From: Halovulum marinum
GTDB taxonomy: Bacteria; Pseudomonadota; Alphaproteobacteria; Rhodobacterales; Rhodobacteraceae
Assembly: GCF_009697225.1 (NCBI RefSeq)
Contig: NZ_WIND01000004.1
Location: 197,435 to 261,434 of the forward strand
DNA length: 64,000 bases
Direction: 5' to 3'
Below, piece by piece: positions 52,795 to 63,891 of the stretch (its first letter is position 1; every line of letters begins with the position of its first letter). The notes beneath the pieces are model-generated. The model ran no database searches. It saw nothing but the letters and a program-made list of their open reading frames with translations, and was not told the DNA's origin. Both the position numbers and the translations under genes were made by a program.

Positions 52795-54264
52795 ATGAAA
52801 CAGCTTCTTCTCTCTTCCGCCGCGGCTCTTGCATTGACGGGGGCGGCCTGGGCGCAGGATGCCGACGCCGTCCAGAGCGCGGTGGACGACGGGATCCAGC
52901 AGCTGAACGACGGCGGCGGCAATCTGACCTTCGAGTCGCGCGAGGTCGGGCCGGACAACAGCCTGACGCTGCGCGGCGTGCGCATCGCGCCCGAGGACGG
53001 CGACGTGATCATCACCACCGATTTCGTCACCGTCACGCCGTCGACGCAGACGCCGGGCGACGTGGCCATCACCGTCGCGCCGGTGGTGACCTTTGCCGGC
53101 ACCGGCGGCGGCGAGGTGCCGCCGGTCGAGATCCGGGTGGCGAGCGAGAATTTCGTGCTGACCACCAACTGGGTGCTGGGCGCGGCGGGCAAGCCGTCGC
53201 TGAGCTTCACCGCCGACAGCCTGTCGGTCACCGGCGGCTCCGAGGATCACCCGGCGCTGAAGGCGCTGTCGGCGACGCCGCGCAATGTCGCGTTCTCGAT
53301 GGCCTTCGACGAGGCCAGCCGCGACGCCTCGGGGGCGTTCTCGATGGACGCGCTGGCGCTGGACTACGCCTTCGTCGACCCCGACAGCGGCGCCAGCATG
53401 AGCGGCGAGATGCAGGGCGAGGCGCTGGTCGTCGATTTCGCCGGCACCGGCCTGCCCGCGGGCGAGCAGGACATGGACCGGTTCCTGGCCGAGGACGGCT
53501 TCCGGCTGACGATGCAGAGCGGCCCGGCGACGCAGCGTTTCACCTCGGGCGATCCGAACATGCCGATCACCCTGGACAGCGACGCGCAGGCGGCCTCGGC
53601 CGAGATCTCGATCGCCGACGGGCAGTTCCTGTACCGCACCACCTCGGGCACGGTGAACTACGTCGTCACCCCGGACCCGTCGGCGCTGCCGCTGCCGCCG
53701 TTCGAGGCGTCGATCGGGCAGCTGGACATGGAGTTGCGCGCCCCGGTCGCGCCCAGCGACGAGGTCCGCGACGTCAAGCTGGCGCTGAACCTGCAGGAGC
53801 TGGCGCTGGGCGAGTCGGTCTGGGGCCTGTTCGATCCGCAGTCGACGATCCCGCGCGATCCGGCCACGCTGGAGCTGGACCTGACCGCGGCGCTGCAGCT
53901 GGACCGGCCGCTGAGCGAGATGCCCGAGACCGACAATCCGATGGCGCTGGGCCGGGTCGAGACCGTCGATCTGAACCGGCTGCTGCTGTCGGCCGCCGGC
54001 GCCCTGGTCGAGGCCAGCGGCGCGGTGACGCTGGACAATTCGGGGCCGATGCCGCTGCCGAACGGCGCCGTCGATGTCGCGATCAGCGGCGTGCAGGGCC
54101 TGAGCCAGAGCCTGGTCGAGCTGGGCCTGGTCGACCAGATGCAGGTCGGCATGATGATGGGCATGATCATGGCCTTCACCAAGCCCGCGGGCGACGACGC
54201 CTTCACCTCGACGATCGAGTTCCGCGACGGCGCGATCCTGGCCAACGGTCAGCCGATCCAGTGA
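52795..54264 (+). CDS. DUF2125 exported protein
   Basis: This 489-residue protein has a clear signal peptide (KQLLLSSAAALALTGAAWAQ) and beta-rich repeats resembling AsmA-like lipid-transfer folds; by content and length it fits DUF2125, an alphaproteobacterial periplasmic family of unknown function. GLDLAAG-like acidic segments and MMMGMIMAFTKPAGDDAFTS lie near the C-terminus. CGGAAAG precedes the ATG. Confidence 0.8.
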   Translation: MKQLLLSSAAALALTGAAWAQDADAVQSAVDDGIQQLNDGGGNLTFESREVGPDNSLTLRGVRIAPEDGDVIITTDFVTVTPSTQTPGDVAITVAPVVTFAGTGGGEVPPVEIRVASENFVLTTNWVLGAAGKPSLSFTADSLSVTGGSEDHPALKALSATPRNVAFSMAFDEASRDASGAFSMDALALDYAFVDPDSGASMSGEMQGEALVVDFAGTGLPAGEQDMDRFLAEDGFRLTMQSGPATQRFTSGDPNMPITLDSDAQAASAEISIADGQFLYRTTSGTVNYVVTPDPSALPLPPFEASIGQLDMELRAPVAPSDEVRDVKLALNLQELALGESVWGLFDPQSTIPRDPATLELDLTAALQLDRPLSEMPETDNPMALGRVETVDLNRLLLSAAGALVEASGAVTLDNSGPMPLPNGAVDVAISGVQGLSQSLVELGLVDQMQVGMMMGMIMAFTKPAGDDAFTSTIEFRDGAILANGQPIQ

Positions 54265-54298
54265 CGGCGCTTTACACCCGCCCGGTTTTCGGATCGGG

Positions 54299-55546
54299 AT
54301 GGCGCCCATGCGGGCGCTCGGTGATTTCCTCAGGACCAACGCCCCCTGGCTGACCGCCGGGGGGCTTCTGACGTTCGGCTCGGCATTCGGCCAGACCTAT
54401 TTCATCGCGGTGTTCGCCGGCGAGATCCGCGCCGAGTTCGACCTCAGCCACGGCGAATGGGGCAGCATCTATGCATTGGGCACGCTGGCCTCGGCGGCGC
54501 TGATGCTGCTGGTCGGCGGCGTGGTCGACGGCTATCGCACCCGCAGCCTGGCGGTGCTGAACCTGGTGCTGTTCGCCGCGGTCTGCGCGGCGATGGCGCT
54601 GAACCCGGCCGCCGGGCTGCTGGTGGTTATCGTGTTCGGCCTGCGGTTCTGCGGCCAGGGGATGATGAGCCATCTGGCGATCGTCTCGGTCGGGCGCTGG
54701 TTCGCGGCGCAGCGCGGGCGCGCGATCTCGATCGTGTCGATGGGCTTCTCGCTGGCCGAGGCGGTGATGCCGGTAAGCTTCGTGCTGCTGACCGGCTGGC
54801 TGGGCTGGCGCGGCGCCTGGGGCGTGGCGGCGCTGGTGCTGCTGGCCTATGTGCCGGTGGTCCTGCTGCTGCTGCGGCGCGAGCGCAGCCCGCGCGGCGC
54901 GGCGCAGGGCGACGGCGGCACCGGCATGCTGGGCCGGCACTGGACCCGGCGCGGCGCGCTGCGGCACTGGCTGTTCTGGGTCAGCCTGCCCGGTCTGCTG
55001 GCGCAGCCGATCTTCGGCACCGCCTTCTTCTTCCAGCAGGTGCATCTGGTCGAGCGGAAGGGCTGGACGCTGGAGGCGTTCACCGGGCTGTTCCCGCTCT
55101 ATACCGGCGCCGGGCTGGCGGCGCTGCTGGCCACCGGCGCCGCCATCGACCGCTGGGGCGCGGGCCGGGTGATGCCGTTCTACCTGCTGCCGCTGGCGGC
55201 CGCGTTCACCCTGATCAGCGTCGCCGAAAGCCTGGCGCTGGCGGCGCTGGGGATGGTGCTGATGGGGCTGATGCACGGCATGGGCGCGGCGGCGAGCGGC
55301 GCGTTCTGGCCGGAGTACTACGGCACCCGGCACCTGGGCGCGATCCGCAGCGTCGCCACCGCGACAATGGTGTTCGCCACCGCGCTGGGGCCGCTGGTCA
55401 CCGGCTGGCTGATCGACCTGGGTGTCGACTATGACCGGCAGCTGCAGGGCATGGCGCTGATCGTGCTGGCCGCGGCGGCGCTGCTTGCCGCCGGCTTGCG
55501 CCGCGCCCGGCCGCTGCTGGCCGCCGCCCAGCCGCTGCCGCTGTAG
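54299..55546 (+). CDS. Major facilitator superfamily transporter
   Basis: This 415-residue protein has about twelve membrane segments in two halves. GEWGSIYALGTLASAALMLLVGGVVDGYRTR contains the MFS loop 2-3 motif (GGxxDGYRTR) and GRAISIVSMGFSLAEAVMP the second conserved helix. It resembles the monocarboxylate/OxlT-like branch; the substrate is not deducible. ATG 54308 is an equally possible start. Confidence 0.87.
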   Translation: MAPMRALGDFLRTNAPWLTAGGLLTFGSAFGQTYFIAVFAGEIRAEFDLSHGEWGSIYALGTLASAALMLLVGGVVDGYRTRSLAVLNLVLFAAVCAAMALNPAAGLLVVIVFGLRFCGQGMMSHLAIVSVGRWFAAQRGRAISIVSMGFSLAEAVMPVSFVLLTGWLGWRGAWGVAALVLLAYVPVVLLLLRRERSPRGAAQGDGGTGMLGRHWTRRGALRHWLFWVSLPGLLAQPIFGTAFFFQQVHLVERKGWTLEAFTGLFPLYTGAGLAALLATGAAIDRWGAGRVMPFYLLPLAAAFTLISVAESLALAALGMVLMGLMHGMGAAASGAFWPEYYGTRHLGAIRSVATATMVFATALGPLVTGWLIDLGVDYDRQLQGMALIVLAAAALLAAGLRRARPLLAAAQPLPL

Positions 55547-55636
55547 CCGCGCCACGGCGTCCACTTTCCCGAGATATCCCCGCCGGAAGCGTCCGCCGCC
55601 GGCCGCTGCGCGCCCAGGTGCCGCCGGGGCCGCCGC

Positions 55637-56359
55637 TCAGACCAGCCGGATCACGTCCTTGTCGATCGACAGCCAGTAGCCCTTGCGGGCGACGTTGCGC
55701 ACCAGCAGTTCGGACACGATCTGGTTGCCCAGCGCGTCGCGCAGCCGCTTGATCCGCACCGCGCCGGCGGCCTCCTCGCAGTCGGCGGGATCGCGGCCCG
55801 AGACCATCGCCTCGATCGCCGCGCCGGGCAGCACCTCGTCGTCCATCCGCGCCTCGCACAGCACGGCGAGGGTCTCGATCGCCGCCTCGGTCAGCTTGAA
55901 CTCCATGCTGTTGAGATAGACCAGCCGCGCCTCGCGGCTGAGGATCAGGCTGTTGATCTGGATCCCGGCGCGCTCGATCTCGGTCATGCGCCGGTTCAGC
56001 GCCAGGATGGTCAGCAGGAACACCAGCGCCACCAGCAGCAGCGCGGCGGCGAACACCAGCAGCACGAACAGCATGAAGCGGTAGCTTTCCAGCGTGTCCG
56101 AGAACGCGGTGCCCGAGGCGGCGAGGATCTCCAGCAGCTTGATCTCGGCGGTCGAGGTCAGGTCGGCGTTCTCGACGAAGATCCGCTCGACCCGCGCGTC
56201 GAAGGCGTTGCCGTCGGGCAGGTTGGCGACCAGCACCACCGCCACGGTCAGCAGGATCGCCACCACCGCGGCGATGCCGCCCCAGACCACGCGCCCGGCC
56301 CCGGCGGTCAGCGCCGCGACCGGTCCGGTTTCAGTATCTGAGGAAGTACTCTCCTGCAT
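55637..56359 (-). CDS. Membrane-anchored winged-helix protein (reversed ToxR layout)
   Basis: This 240-residue protein has two membrane helices (about 24-47 and 95-120) enclosing a short periplasmic region, then a cytoplasmic OmpR/PhoB-type winged helix (about 140-235) that ends with VRIKRLRDALG and RNVARKGYWL, like the DNA-binding wing of the family. ToxR-type proteins place the winged helix first and the membrane segment later; here the order is reversed. The start overlaps the upstream gene by 29 bases. Target genes unknown. Confidence 0.75.
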   Translation of the reverse strand: MQESTSSDTETGPVAALTAGAGRVVWGGIAAVVAILLTVAVVLVANLPDGNAFDARVERIFVENADLTSTAEIKLLEILAASGTAFSDTLESYRFMLFVLLVFAAALLLVALVFLLTILALNRRMTEIERAGIQINSLILSREARLVYLNSMEFKLTEAAIETLAVLCEARMDDEVLPGAAIEAMVSGRDPADCEEAAGAVRIKRLRDALGNQIVSELLVRNVARKGYWLSIDKDVIRLV

Positions 56360-56627
56360 CCTCTTCCCTTTTCTCCAGCCCCGCCTCGTCGAAGGTCGAC
56401 ACCACGGTCAGCAGCGTCCATCCGTCCCGGCCCAGGCGGCGGGTCAGGATCCGTTCGGCCGCCCCGGGGTCGTCGCAGGCGCGCGGCGGCAGCCGGACAA
56501 CACCGTAGTGCAGGCGCAGCGGCTTGTCCTTCTTGGCCTTGTAGTCGGCGAAGCAGCCGTCCGCGGCCAGCGCCGAGGGCGCCAGCATAACGGTCAGGAG
56601 AATCAGGGGGATGAGAAGTCGGTGCAT
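56331..56627 (-). CDS. Small exported protein upstream of the membrane regulator
   Basis: This 98-residue protein starts with a signal peptide (HRLLIPLILLTVMLAPSALAA) and continues with a mature domain of about 75 residues holding two cysteines (GCFADYKAKKDKPLRLHYG and PPRACDD), which could form a disulfide. No family named with certainty. Its 29-base overlap with the winged-helix gene implies coupled translation and a possible shared pathway. Confidence 0.68.
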   Translation of the reverse strand: MHRLLIPLILLTVMLAPSALAADGCFADYKAKKDKPLRLHYGVVRLPPRACDDPGAAERILTRRLGRDGWTLLTVVSTFDEAGLEKREEDAGEYFLRY

Positions 56628-56802
56628 GATCCGCCGATGCTGCCCGCGGCGGCCCGCGTCATTCAATAACAGCCGCCCCGCGCGGGCGCGTCATCGGATG
56701 ACGGCGGGGCGAAATTGCCTGACCGGCGGCCCCGTGCCGAGGCTGGGCATGGGCGGTCGCCGCGGCGGCCGCACCGTGTACAGGAACCGAAAGGAGTACC
56801 CC

Positions 56803-57327
56803 ATGCGCAAGTTCGTCATCACCGGCCTCGCCTCGGCCGCGCTGATCCTGGCCGGCACCACCAGCGCCTCGGCCGAAATGGACAACCGCCGTCTCGGAGC
56901 GGCGATCGCCGGGCTGGCCGGGCTGGCGGTGCTGGGCGCGATCATCTACGACCGGCAGAAGGACAAGCGCGAGGCGCCCGCGCCGGCGGTCAAGCCGCAC
57001 GACTATCGCCCCGCACCGTACGCGCACCGCCCGCAGGCGCGTTCCAATGATCGCTGCGTCACGCGCCGGATCGTCGACGGGCGCTGGGTCGACCAACGCA
57101 GCTGGCCGTGCCGGCCCGCGTACCGGCCGGCGCCGCAGCGGCCGCCGGCGTACCGGCATCCGCCCCGGACGCAAAAGCCCCAAGGCTACAGGCCCAAGGC
57201 GCACAACCACCGCCGCAACAAGGCGCGCCCCGACGTGCCGGTGACCAGGCAGTGCCTGCGCAAGCGCTGGACGCAGCGCGGCTGGGTCACCTACACCGGC
57301 CGCGAATGTCTGCGCAAGCACCGCTAG
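56803..57327 (+). CDS. Exported basic protein with glycine-zipper-like helix
   Basis: This 174-residue protein has a signal peptide (about 1-24), a hydrophobic helix (AAIAGLAGLAVLGAIIYDR), a proline/arginine/histidine-rich linker and two short cysteine-containing repeats (SNDRCVTRRIVDGRWVDQRSWPC and TRQCLRKRWTQRGWVTYTGREC). A conserved Rhodobacterales type of periplasmic protein, function unknown. AAAGGAG precedes ATG 56803. Confidence 0.72.
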   Translation: MRKFVITGLASAALILAGTTSASAEMDNRRLGAAIAGLAGLAVLGAIIYDRQKDKREAPAPAVKPHDYRPAPYAHRPQARSNDRCVTRRIVDGRWVDQRSWPCRPAYRPAPQRPPAYRHPPRTQKPQGYRPKAHNHRRNKARPDVPVTRQCLRKRWTQRGWVTYTGRECLRKHR

Positions 57328-57393
57328 CGCGGATGGCCAGCGCCGCCGCGTCGGCGTAGGCTGGCGGGACCGCAACAGGATCCGGAACCCGCC

Positions 57394-58092
57394 ATGACCC
57401 GCCGCGCCCCGTGCGCCAACGCCGCCCCGCGCCCGTCCCGCACGGCCGCGGGGATGGCATTGCGGCTGCTTCTGGCACTGGCGGTGGTCGTCGCGCTGAA
57501 CCTGACGCTGGGCGCTTGGCTGCGCGGCATCGAGCAGCAGCTGCGCCCCGAGACGCTGGAGTCGCTGCGCCGCGGGATCTGGGTGACCTGCCTGCTGTAC
57601 GCGCTGCTGCTGGCGGTGCCGTTCGTGCCGGGGGTCGAGATCGGCCTGGCGATGCTGGGCATGTTCGGCGCCGCCGTCGCCCCGCACGTCTATCTGGCGA
57701 CGGTGGGCGGCATGACCCTGGCCTTCGCCGCCGGGCGGCTGATCCCGCTGCCGGCGCTGGCGCGGCTGGCCGGACGGCTGCGGATGACCCGCGCCGAGGC
57801 GCGGCTGCAGGCGCTGGCGGCGCTGCCGCCGGACGCGCTGACCCGGGTGCTGATCGCCGAGGCGCCGGGGCGTCTGGCGCCGCTGCTGCTGCGGCGGCGC
57901 CACATCGCGCTGGCGCTGCTGGTCAACCTGCCGGGCAACGGCCTGATCGGCGGCGGCGGCGGCATCGGGCTGGTCGCGGGGCTGAGCCGGGTCTACTCGG
58001 TCGCCGGCTTCGTGCTGACGATCGTGATCGCGGTGGCGCCGGTGCCGCTGGCGGTGTGGCTGTTCGGCACCCGGGTGCTGCCCGGCTTCTAG
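57394..58092 (+). CDS. Integral membrane protein resembling VTT/DedA proteins
   Basis: This 232-residue protein has about five hydrophobic segments. VPFVPGVEIGLAMLGMFGA and NLPGNGLIGGGGGIGLVAGLSRVY recall the paired re-entrant segments of VTT-domain proteins (DedA/TMEM41-like), but the match is not strong. Several upstream in-frame starts are possible; the N-terminal Arg-rich 20 residues may be untranslated, with ATG near GMALRLLLALAV as an alternative. Confidence 0.6.
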   Translation: MTRRAPCANAAPRPSRTAAGMALRLLLALAVVVALNLTLGAWLRGIEQQLRPETLESLRRGIWVTCLLYALLLAVPFVPGVEIGLAMLGMFGAAVAPHVYLATVGGMTLAFAAGRLIPLPALARLAGRLRMTRAEARLQALAALPPDALTRVLIAEAPGRLAPLLLRRRHIALALLVNLPGNGLIGGGGGIGLVAGLSRVYSVAGFVLTIVIAVAPVPLAVWLFGTRVLPGF

Positions 58093-58196
58093 CCCGCCGG
58101 GCGCGGATCACGGGCGTTTGAAGAAACTTCCGGGCCGCCGCGCTAGGTTTCCGCACAACGACACCCGCACCATTCCCGCGACCGGAGGAAACGACC

Positions 58197-59420
58197 ATGC
58201 CCGCCATCACCCGTGCCGCGCTGCTGCTGAGCGTCTCGTTGCTGACTGCCGGCGCCGCCTGCGCCCAGACCGGCGCGCCGGTCCGGCAGGGCGCGAAGAA
58301 CGCGCCGCACTTCGAGCCCGCGTTCCAGAACCAGACCCGCGCGCCGGCCCGCGACAGCGGCATCGCCCTGGCCGTCGAGACGCTGGCCGAGGGGCTGGCG
58401 AATCCCTGGGGCATCGCCGCGCTGCCGGACGGCGGCTATCTGGTGACCGAGCGCGCCGGGCGGCTGCGGGTGCTGGGCGCGGACGGCAGCCTGTCCGAAC
58501 CGGTCCGGGGCCTGCCCGAGATCGCGGTCCGCGACCAGGGCGGGCTGCTGGACGTGGCGCTGGGGCCGGCGTTCGACAGCGACCGGCGGATCTACTGGAC
58601 CTACGCCAAGCCCAAGGACGGCGGCTACGTCACCGCCGCCGCGCGCGGCGTGCTGTCCGAGGACCGCTCGGAGCTGACGCAGGTCGAGGACATCTTCGTG
58701 CAGGAGCCGGTCTCGCCGGTCGCCATGCACTTCGGCGCGCGCATCCTCTTCGACGGCGAGGGCCGCGCCTTCGTCACCACCGGAGAGCACTCGGCGCGCA
58801 GCGAGCGCGGCAAGGCGCAGGACCTGGGCACGACCTTCGGCAAGGTGATCCGCATCAACCCCGACGGCTCGGTGCCGCAGGACAACCCCTACACCGGCGA
58901 GGCGGACGCCATCGACACGATCTGGTCGCTGGGCCACCGCAACATCCAGGGCGCAGACATCCATCCCGAAAGCGGCGCGCTGTGGACCGTCGAGCACGGG
59001 CCCCGCGGCGGCGACGAGCTGAACATCGCGCGGGCGGGCGAGAACTACGGCTGGCCGGTGGTCAGCTACGGCATCAACTACAACGGCAGCCCGGTCGGCA
59101 GCGGCGAGCCCCGCGCCGAGGGCATGGTCGAGCCGCGGTACTACTGGGATCCGGTGATCGCGCCGGGCGGCATGGTGTTCTACGACGGCGACATGTTCGC
59201 CGACTGGCAGGGCGATCTGCTGATCTCGTCGCTCAATCCCGGCGCGCTGGTGCGGCTGCGCCTCGACGGCGACACGGTGACCGGCGAGGAGCGGCTGCTG
59301 ACCGACCAGGGCCGGATCCGCGATCTGGAGATCGCCGCCGACGGCGCGATCCTGGCGCTGGTCGACGCCGCCAACGGCAAGGTGCTGCGGCTGACGCCCG
59401 AGGCGGCCACGACCGAGTGA
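58197..59420 (+). CDS. PQQ-dependent sugar dehydrogenase-like protein (YliI/Asd family)
   Basis: This 407-residue protein has a signal peptide (about 1-23) and a six-bladed propeller typical of soluble aldose dehydrogenases. GLANPWGIAALPDGGYLVTERAGRLRV, DQGGLLDVALGP, HRNIQGADIHPESGALWTVEHGPRGGDELN and ENYGWPVVSYG are diagnostic. Members bind PQQ and oxidise sugars in the periplasm; no PQQ synthesis genes are in the window. Confidence 0.9.
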   Translation: MPAITRAALLLSVSLLTAGAACAQTGAPVRQGAKNAPHFEPAFQNQTRAPARDSGIALAVETLAEGLANPWGIAALPDGGYLVTERAGRLRVLGADGSLSEPVRGLPEIAVRDQGGLLDVALGPAFDSDRRIYWTYAKPKDGGYVTAAARGVLSEDRSELTQVEDIFVQEPVSPVAMHFGARILFDGEGRAFVTTGEHSARSERGKAQDLGTTFGKVIRINPDGSVPQDNPYTGEADAIDTIWSLGHRNIQGADIHPESGALWTVEHGPRGGDELNIARAGENYGWPVVSYGINYNGSPVGSGEPRAEGMVEPRYYWDPVIAPGGMVFYDGDMFADWQGDLLISSLNPGALVRLRLDGDTVTGEERLLTDQGRIRDLEIAADGAILALVDAANGKVLRLTPEAATTE

Positions 59421-59444
59421 GGGCGCGCCCGGTCAGGTCTCCGG

Positions 59445-60431
59445 TCAGGTCTGGCGCACGATGTCGGCGGCAAGCTCGTCCAGCAGTTGCCGGTAGCCGG
59501 TCTGCTGCGACGGCATCAGCGGGTTCGAGGTGATCGCGATGCTGAGGTCCTTGGACGGCAGCACATAGATCATCTGCCCGCCGTAGCCCCAGCCGAAATG
59601 CGTCGGCACCCCGGCCAGCGGCCGCAGGAACCAGCCGTAGCCGTAGAACGCGCCGGTCATCGGCGAGCGGGTGCGCGGCGTCCAGGCGGCGTCGATCCAG
59701 CGCTCGGACACCACCCGTTCGCCGTCGACCGTGCGCCCGCCGCGGCGGTACAGCTCGCCGAAGGCCAGCAGCGAGCGGGTGGTCATCGACATCTGGTTGC
59801 CGCCGAAATAGATCCCCTGCGGATCGCGGTCCCAGCCGAGGATGCGGAACCCCTCGACCGGCCCGAGCCAGTCCAGCGCCAGATCCAGCATGCTGCGGCC
59901 GCTGACCCGGGTCAGCACCGCCGAGACCAGGTGCGTCGAGGCGGTGGAGTACAGCATCTCGGCCCCCGGCTCGGCCACGAACGGCGCGGCCAGCGCCGCG
60001 CGCACCCAGTTGCGGCTGGACACCCACGGGCCGTAGTTCCCGCCCGACATCGGCGCCAGCCCGGCACGCATCGACAGCAGGTGCCCCAGGGTGATGCGGT
60101 TGATCCGCGGGTCCGGGTCCGGCGGCAGCGCGTCCGCGAGGATCGGCGCGATCGGCTGCTCGACCCCGCTGAGCAGGCCGCGGTCGATGGCGATGCCGGC
60201 GAGCGTGGCGATGATCGACTTCGAGGCCGACTTGATGTTGGTGCGGCTGTCCGCGCTGAAGCCGTTGAAGCCGCGGTCGGCCACCAGCCGGCCGCGGTGC
60301 GCGACCAGCACCGCGCGCAACTGCCGCGTTCCCGCGGCATGATCCAGCACCGGGGCGATGGCGGCTTGCAGGGGGCTGGCGGCCAGCGCGGCGGCGCCGG
60401 TCAGGAAGGTGCGGCGGTTCAGTCTGCTCAT
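59445..60431 (-). CDS. Serine hydrolase of the beta-lactamase/class C family
   Basis: This 328-residue protein has a twin-arginine signal (LNRRTFLTGAAALAASPLQAA) and class C-type serine hydrolase motifs: SASKSI as SxxK (about residue 84), the Tyr region YSTASTHLVSAVL, and the C-terminal FGWGYGGQMIYVLP. Such proteins range from esterases to peptidases; antibiotic hydrolysis should not be assumed. Convergent with the sugar dehydrogenase gene. Confidence 0.85.
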   Translation of the reverse strand: MSRLNRRTFLTGAAALAASPLQAAIAPVLDHAAGTRQLRAVLVAHRGRLVADRGFNGFSADSRTNIKSASKSIIATLAGIAIDRGLLSGVEQPIAPILADALPPDPDPRINRITLGHLLSMRAGLAPMSGGNYGPWVSSRNWVRAALAAPFVAEPGAEMLYSTASTHLVSAVLTRVSGRSMLDLALDWLGPVEGFRILGWDRDPQGIYFGGNQMSMTTRSLLAFGELYRRGGRTVDGERVVSERWIDAAWTPRTRSPMTGAFYGYGWFLRPLAGVPTHFGWGYGGQMIYVLPSKDLSIAITSNPLMPSQQTGYRQLLDELAADIVRQT

Positions 60432-60658
60432 GACCCCGGGAACCAAGTACGAGATTTCGGCGGGAGTTTGCTCGGACCGCCGGCGCGCGGTCAAGGCTCG
60501 GCCTGCATTTCTCTTTCCTTTTCCGCCGATTCGCGTCATAAGCCCCGAATTGCGCGCGTGGGGCGTTTCCCGCGCGCGTTGCCTATTCCGGACGGACCCT
60601 GCTGGACGACATCCCGGCTGCGGCCCCCGGAGGGCGCGACAAGCTGAAGGAGCATACG

Positions 60659-60928
60659 ATGTCGATCACGCCAGAGCTGAAGGATCAGCTCATCAAGGAC
60701 TACGCCACCAAGGACGGCGACACCGGTTCGGCCGACGTTCAGATCGCGATCCTGACGACGCGCATCACGAACCTGACCGAGCATTTCAAGACCCACAAGA
60801 AGGACAACCACTCGCGGCGTGGCCTTCTGAAGCTGGTCGCCCAGCGGCGCAAGCTGCTGGACTACGTCCGGCGCAAGGACGAAGAGCGCTACAAGTCGCT
60901 CATCTCCAAGCTGGGCATCCGCCGCTGA
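60659..60928 (+). CDS. rpsO: Ribosomal protein S15
   Basis: This 89-residue protein is the universal S15, with the signature [28 protein letters not shown] and [12 protein letters not shown]. It binds 16S rRNA early in 30S assembly. GAAGGAG precedes the ATG. It is followed by pnp, the conserved bacterial order; the usual upstream truB and rbfA are absent here. Confidence 0.98.
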   Translation: MSITPELKDQLIKDYATKDGDTGSADVQIAILTTRITNLTEHFKTHKKDNHSRRGLLKLVAQRRKLLDYVRRKDEERYKSLISKLGIRR

Positions 60929-60939
60929 GCCTTTCCGGA

Positions 60940-60960
60940 CGGCGCCCCCTCGGGGCGCCG
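60940..60960 (+). terminator. Hairpin between rpsO and pnp
   Basis: 9-bp GC stem with CTC loop, 12 bases after the rpsO stop; only a weak T-run follows. May terminate part of the rpsO transcripts and lower pnp expression. Confidence 0.6.
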
Positions 60961-61024
60961 TTCGCACACTGGGGCGGTCGTGCCGCGCGCCCCGAGAACC
61001 TCGCGGCACATGTCCGAACGGGCC

Positions 61025-61090
61025 GCCCGCCCCGCCCCCGGCGGGCCCGGCCCAGGATGAGATGAAACGGGGGGTGGCGGCCCGCCGCCA
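61025..61090 (+). promoter_or_regulatory. Stem-loops in the pnp leader
   Basis: Two GC-rich hairpins: 61025-61031 with 61040-61046, and TGGCGG / CCGCCA at 61075-61090, just before the pnp ribosome site. In E. coli pnp is autoregulated through an RNase III-cleaved leader stem; these could play the same part, which is inference. Confidence 0.4.
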
Positions 61091-61120
61091 GGGGGCGGGG
61101 GCCGCGAGAGGATGACGAAC

Positions 61121-63247
<2,127 letters not shown>

Positions 63248-63271
63248 TCGCCGCTTCCTGACGGATCGAGG

Positions 63272-63297
63272 CGGGCGTCCCACCGGGCGCCCGTTTT
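63272..63297 (+). terminator. Intrinsic terminator after pnp
   Basis: Stem CGGGCG / CGCCCG with a 10-base loop followed by TTTT, 25 bases after the pnp stop. Confidence 0.75.
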
Positions 63298-63366
63298 CGT
63301 ATCCGCGCGCCCGATCCGCGTGGACCGGGAGCAAACAGCCGCCGCAAGGTCGCGCCTGTCGGCCCG

Positions 63367-63891
63367 TCAGGCGGCGTTCCGGTCCGCCGCCAGCAGCGCC
63401 GCCATGCGGCGGGCGGCGGTCAGCGCGGCGTCGCCCATCGTGACCCAGCCCTGCGTCAGCCCTTCGAGGATCAGCGTCAGCTCCGGCTCCCGGCCCTCAA
63501 GGCCGCAGGCGGCGGCGACGGCGCGGGCCATCTGCGTCTTGTGCCGCGACAGCATCTCGCGCAGGGCCGGATCGTCGGGGGCGGCGGCGACGGCGGCGTG
63601 GAACAGGCAGCCCCGGGGCGCCTCGGTCCGCATCCAGTCGGCGACCCGCTCCAGCACCGCCTCCAGCGTGCCGCTGTCCGGCAGATCCTCGGTCAGCCGC
63701 GCCATGTAGCGGGCGTGGCGATGCTCCAGCGCGATCCGCACCATCTGTCCGCGCGACGGCGCGTGACGATAGAGCGTGCGCAGCGACACGTCGCAGGCCG
63801 CGCGCAGATCGTCGACGCTGGCCCGGGCAAAGCCGTGGCGGGCGAAGGCGCGCTCCAGCCCGGCGGCGATACGGGTTTCGATCGGTTCCAT
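63367..63891 (-). CDS. TetR-family transcriptional regulator
   Basis: This 174-residue regulator has the N-terminal TetR helix-turn-helix (about 5-50; FARASVDDLRAACDVSLRTLYRHAPSRGQM) and a helical ligand domain with EAPRGCLFHAAVAAAPDDP. ATG 63891 begins the conserved domain; an upstream ATG at 63963 would add 24 residues. Convergent with pnp; the controlled gene probably lies beyond the window. Confidence 0.88.
   Translation of the reverse strand: MEPIETRIAAGLERAFARHGFARASVDDLRAACDVSLRTLYRHAPSRGQMVRIALEHRHARYMARLTEDLPDSGTLEAVLERVADWMRTEAPRGCLFHAAVAAAPDDPALREMLSRHKTQMARAVAAACGLEGREPELTLILEGLTQGWVTMGDAALTAARRMAALLAADRNAA

Noticed and set aside
59445..60431. Beta-lactamase resistance gene
   Set aside because: The protein has the general serine-hydrolase fold of class C enzymes, but the Tyr motif and C-terminal motif differ from true AmpC enzymes and the context is not resistance-related.
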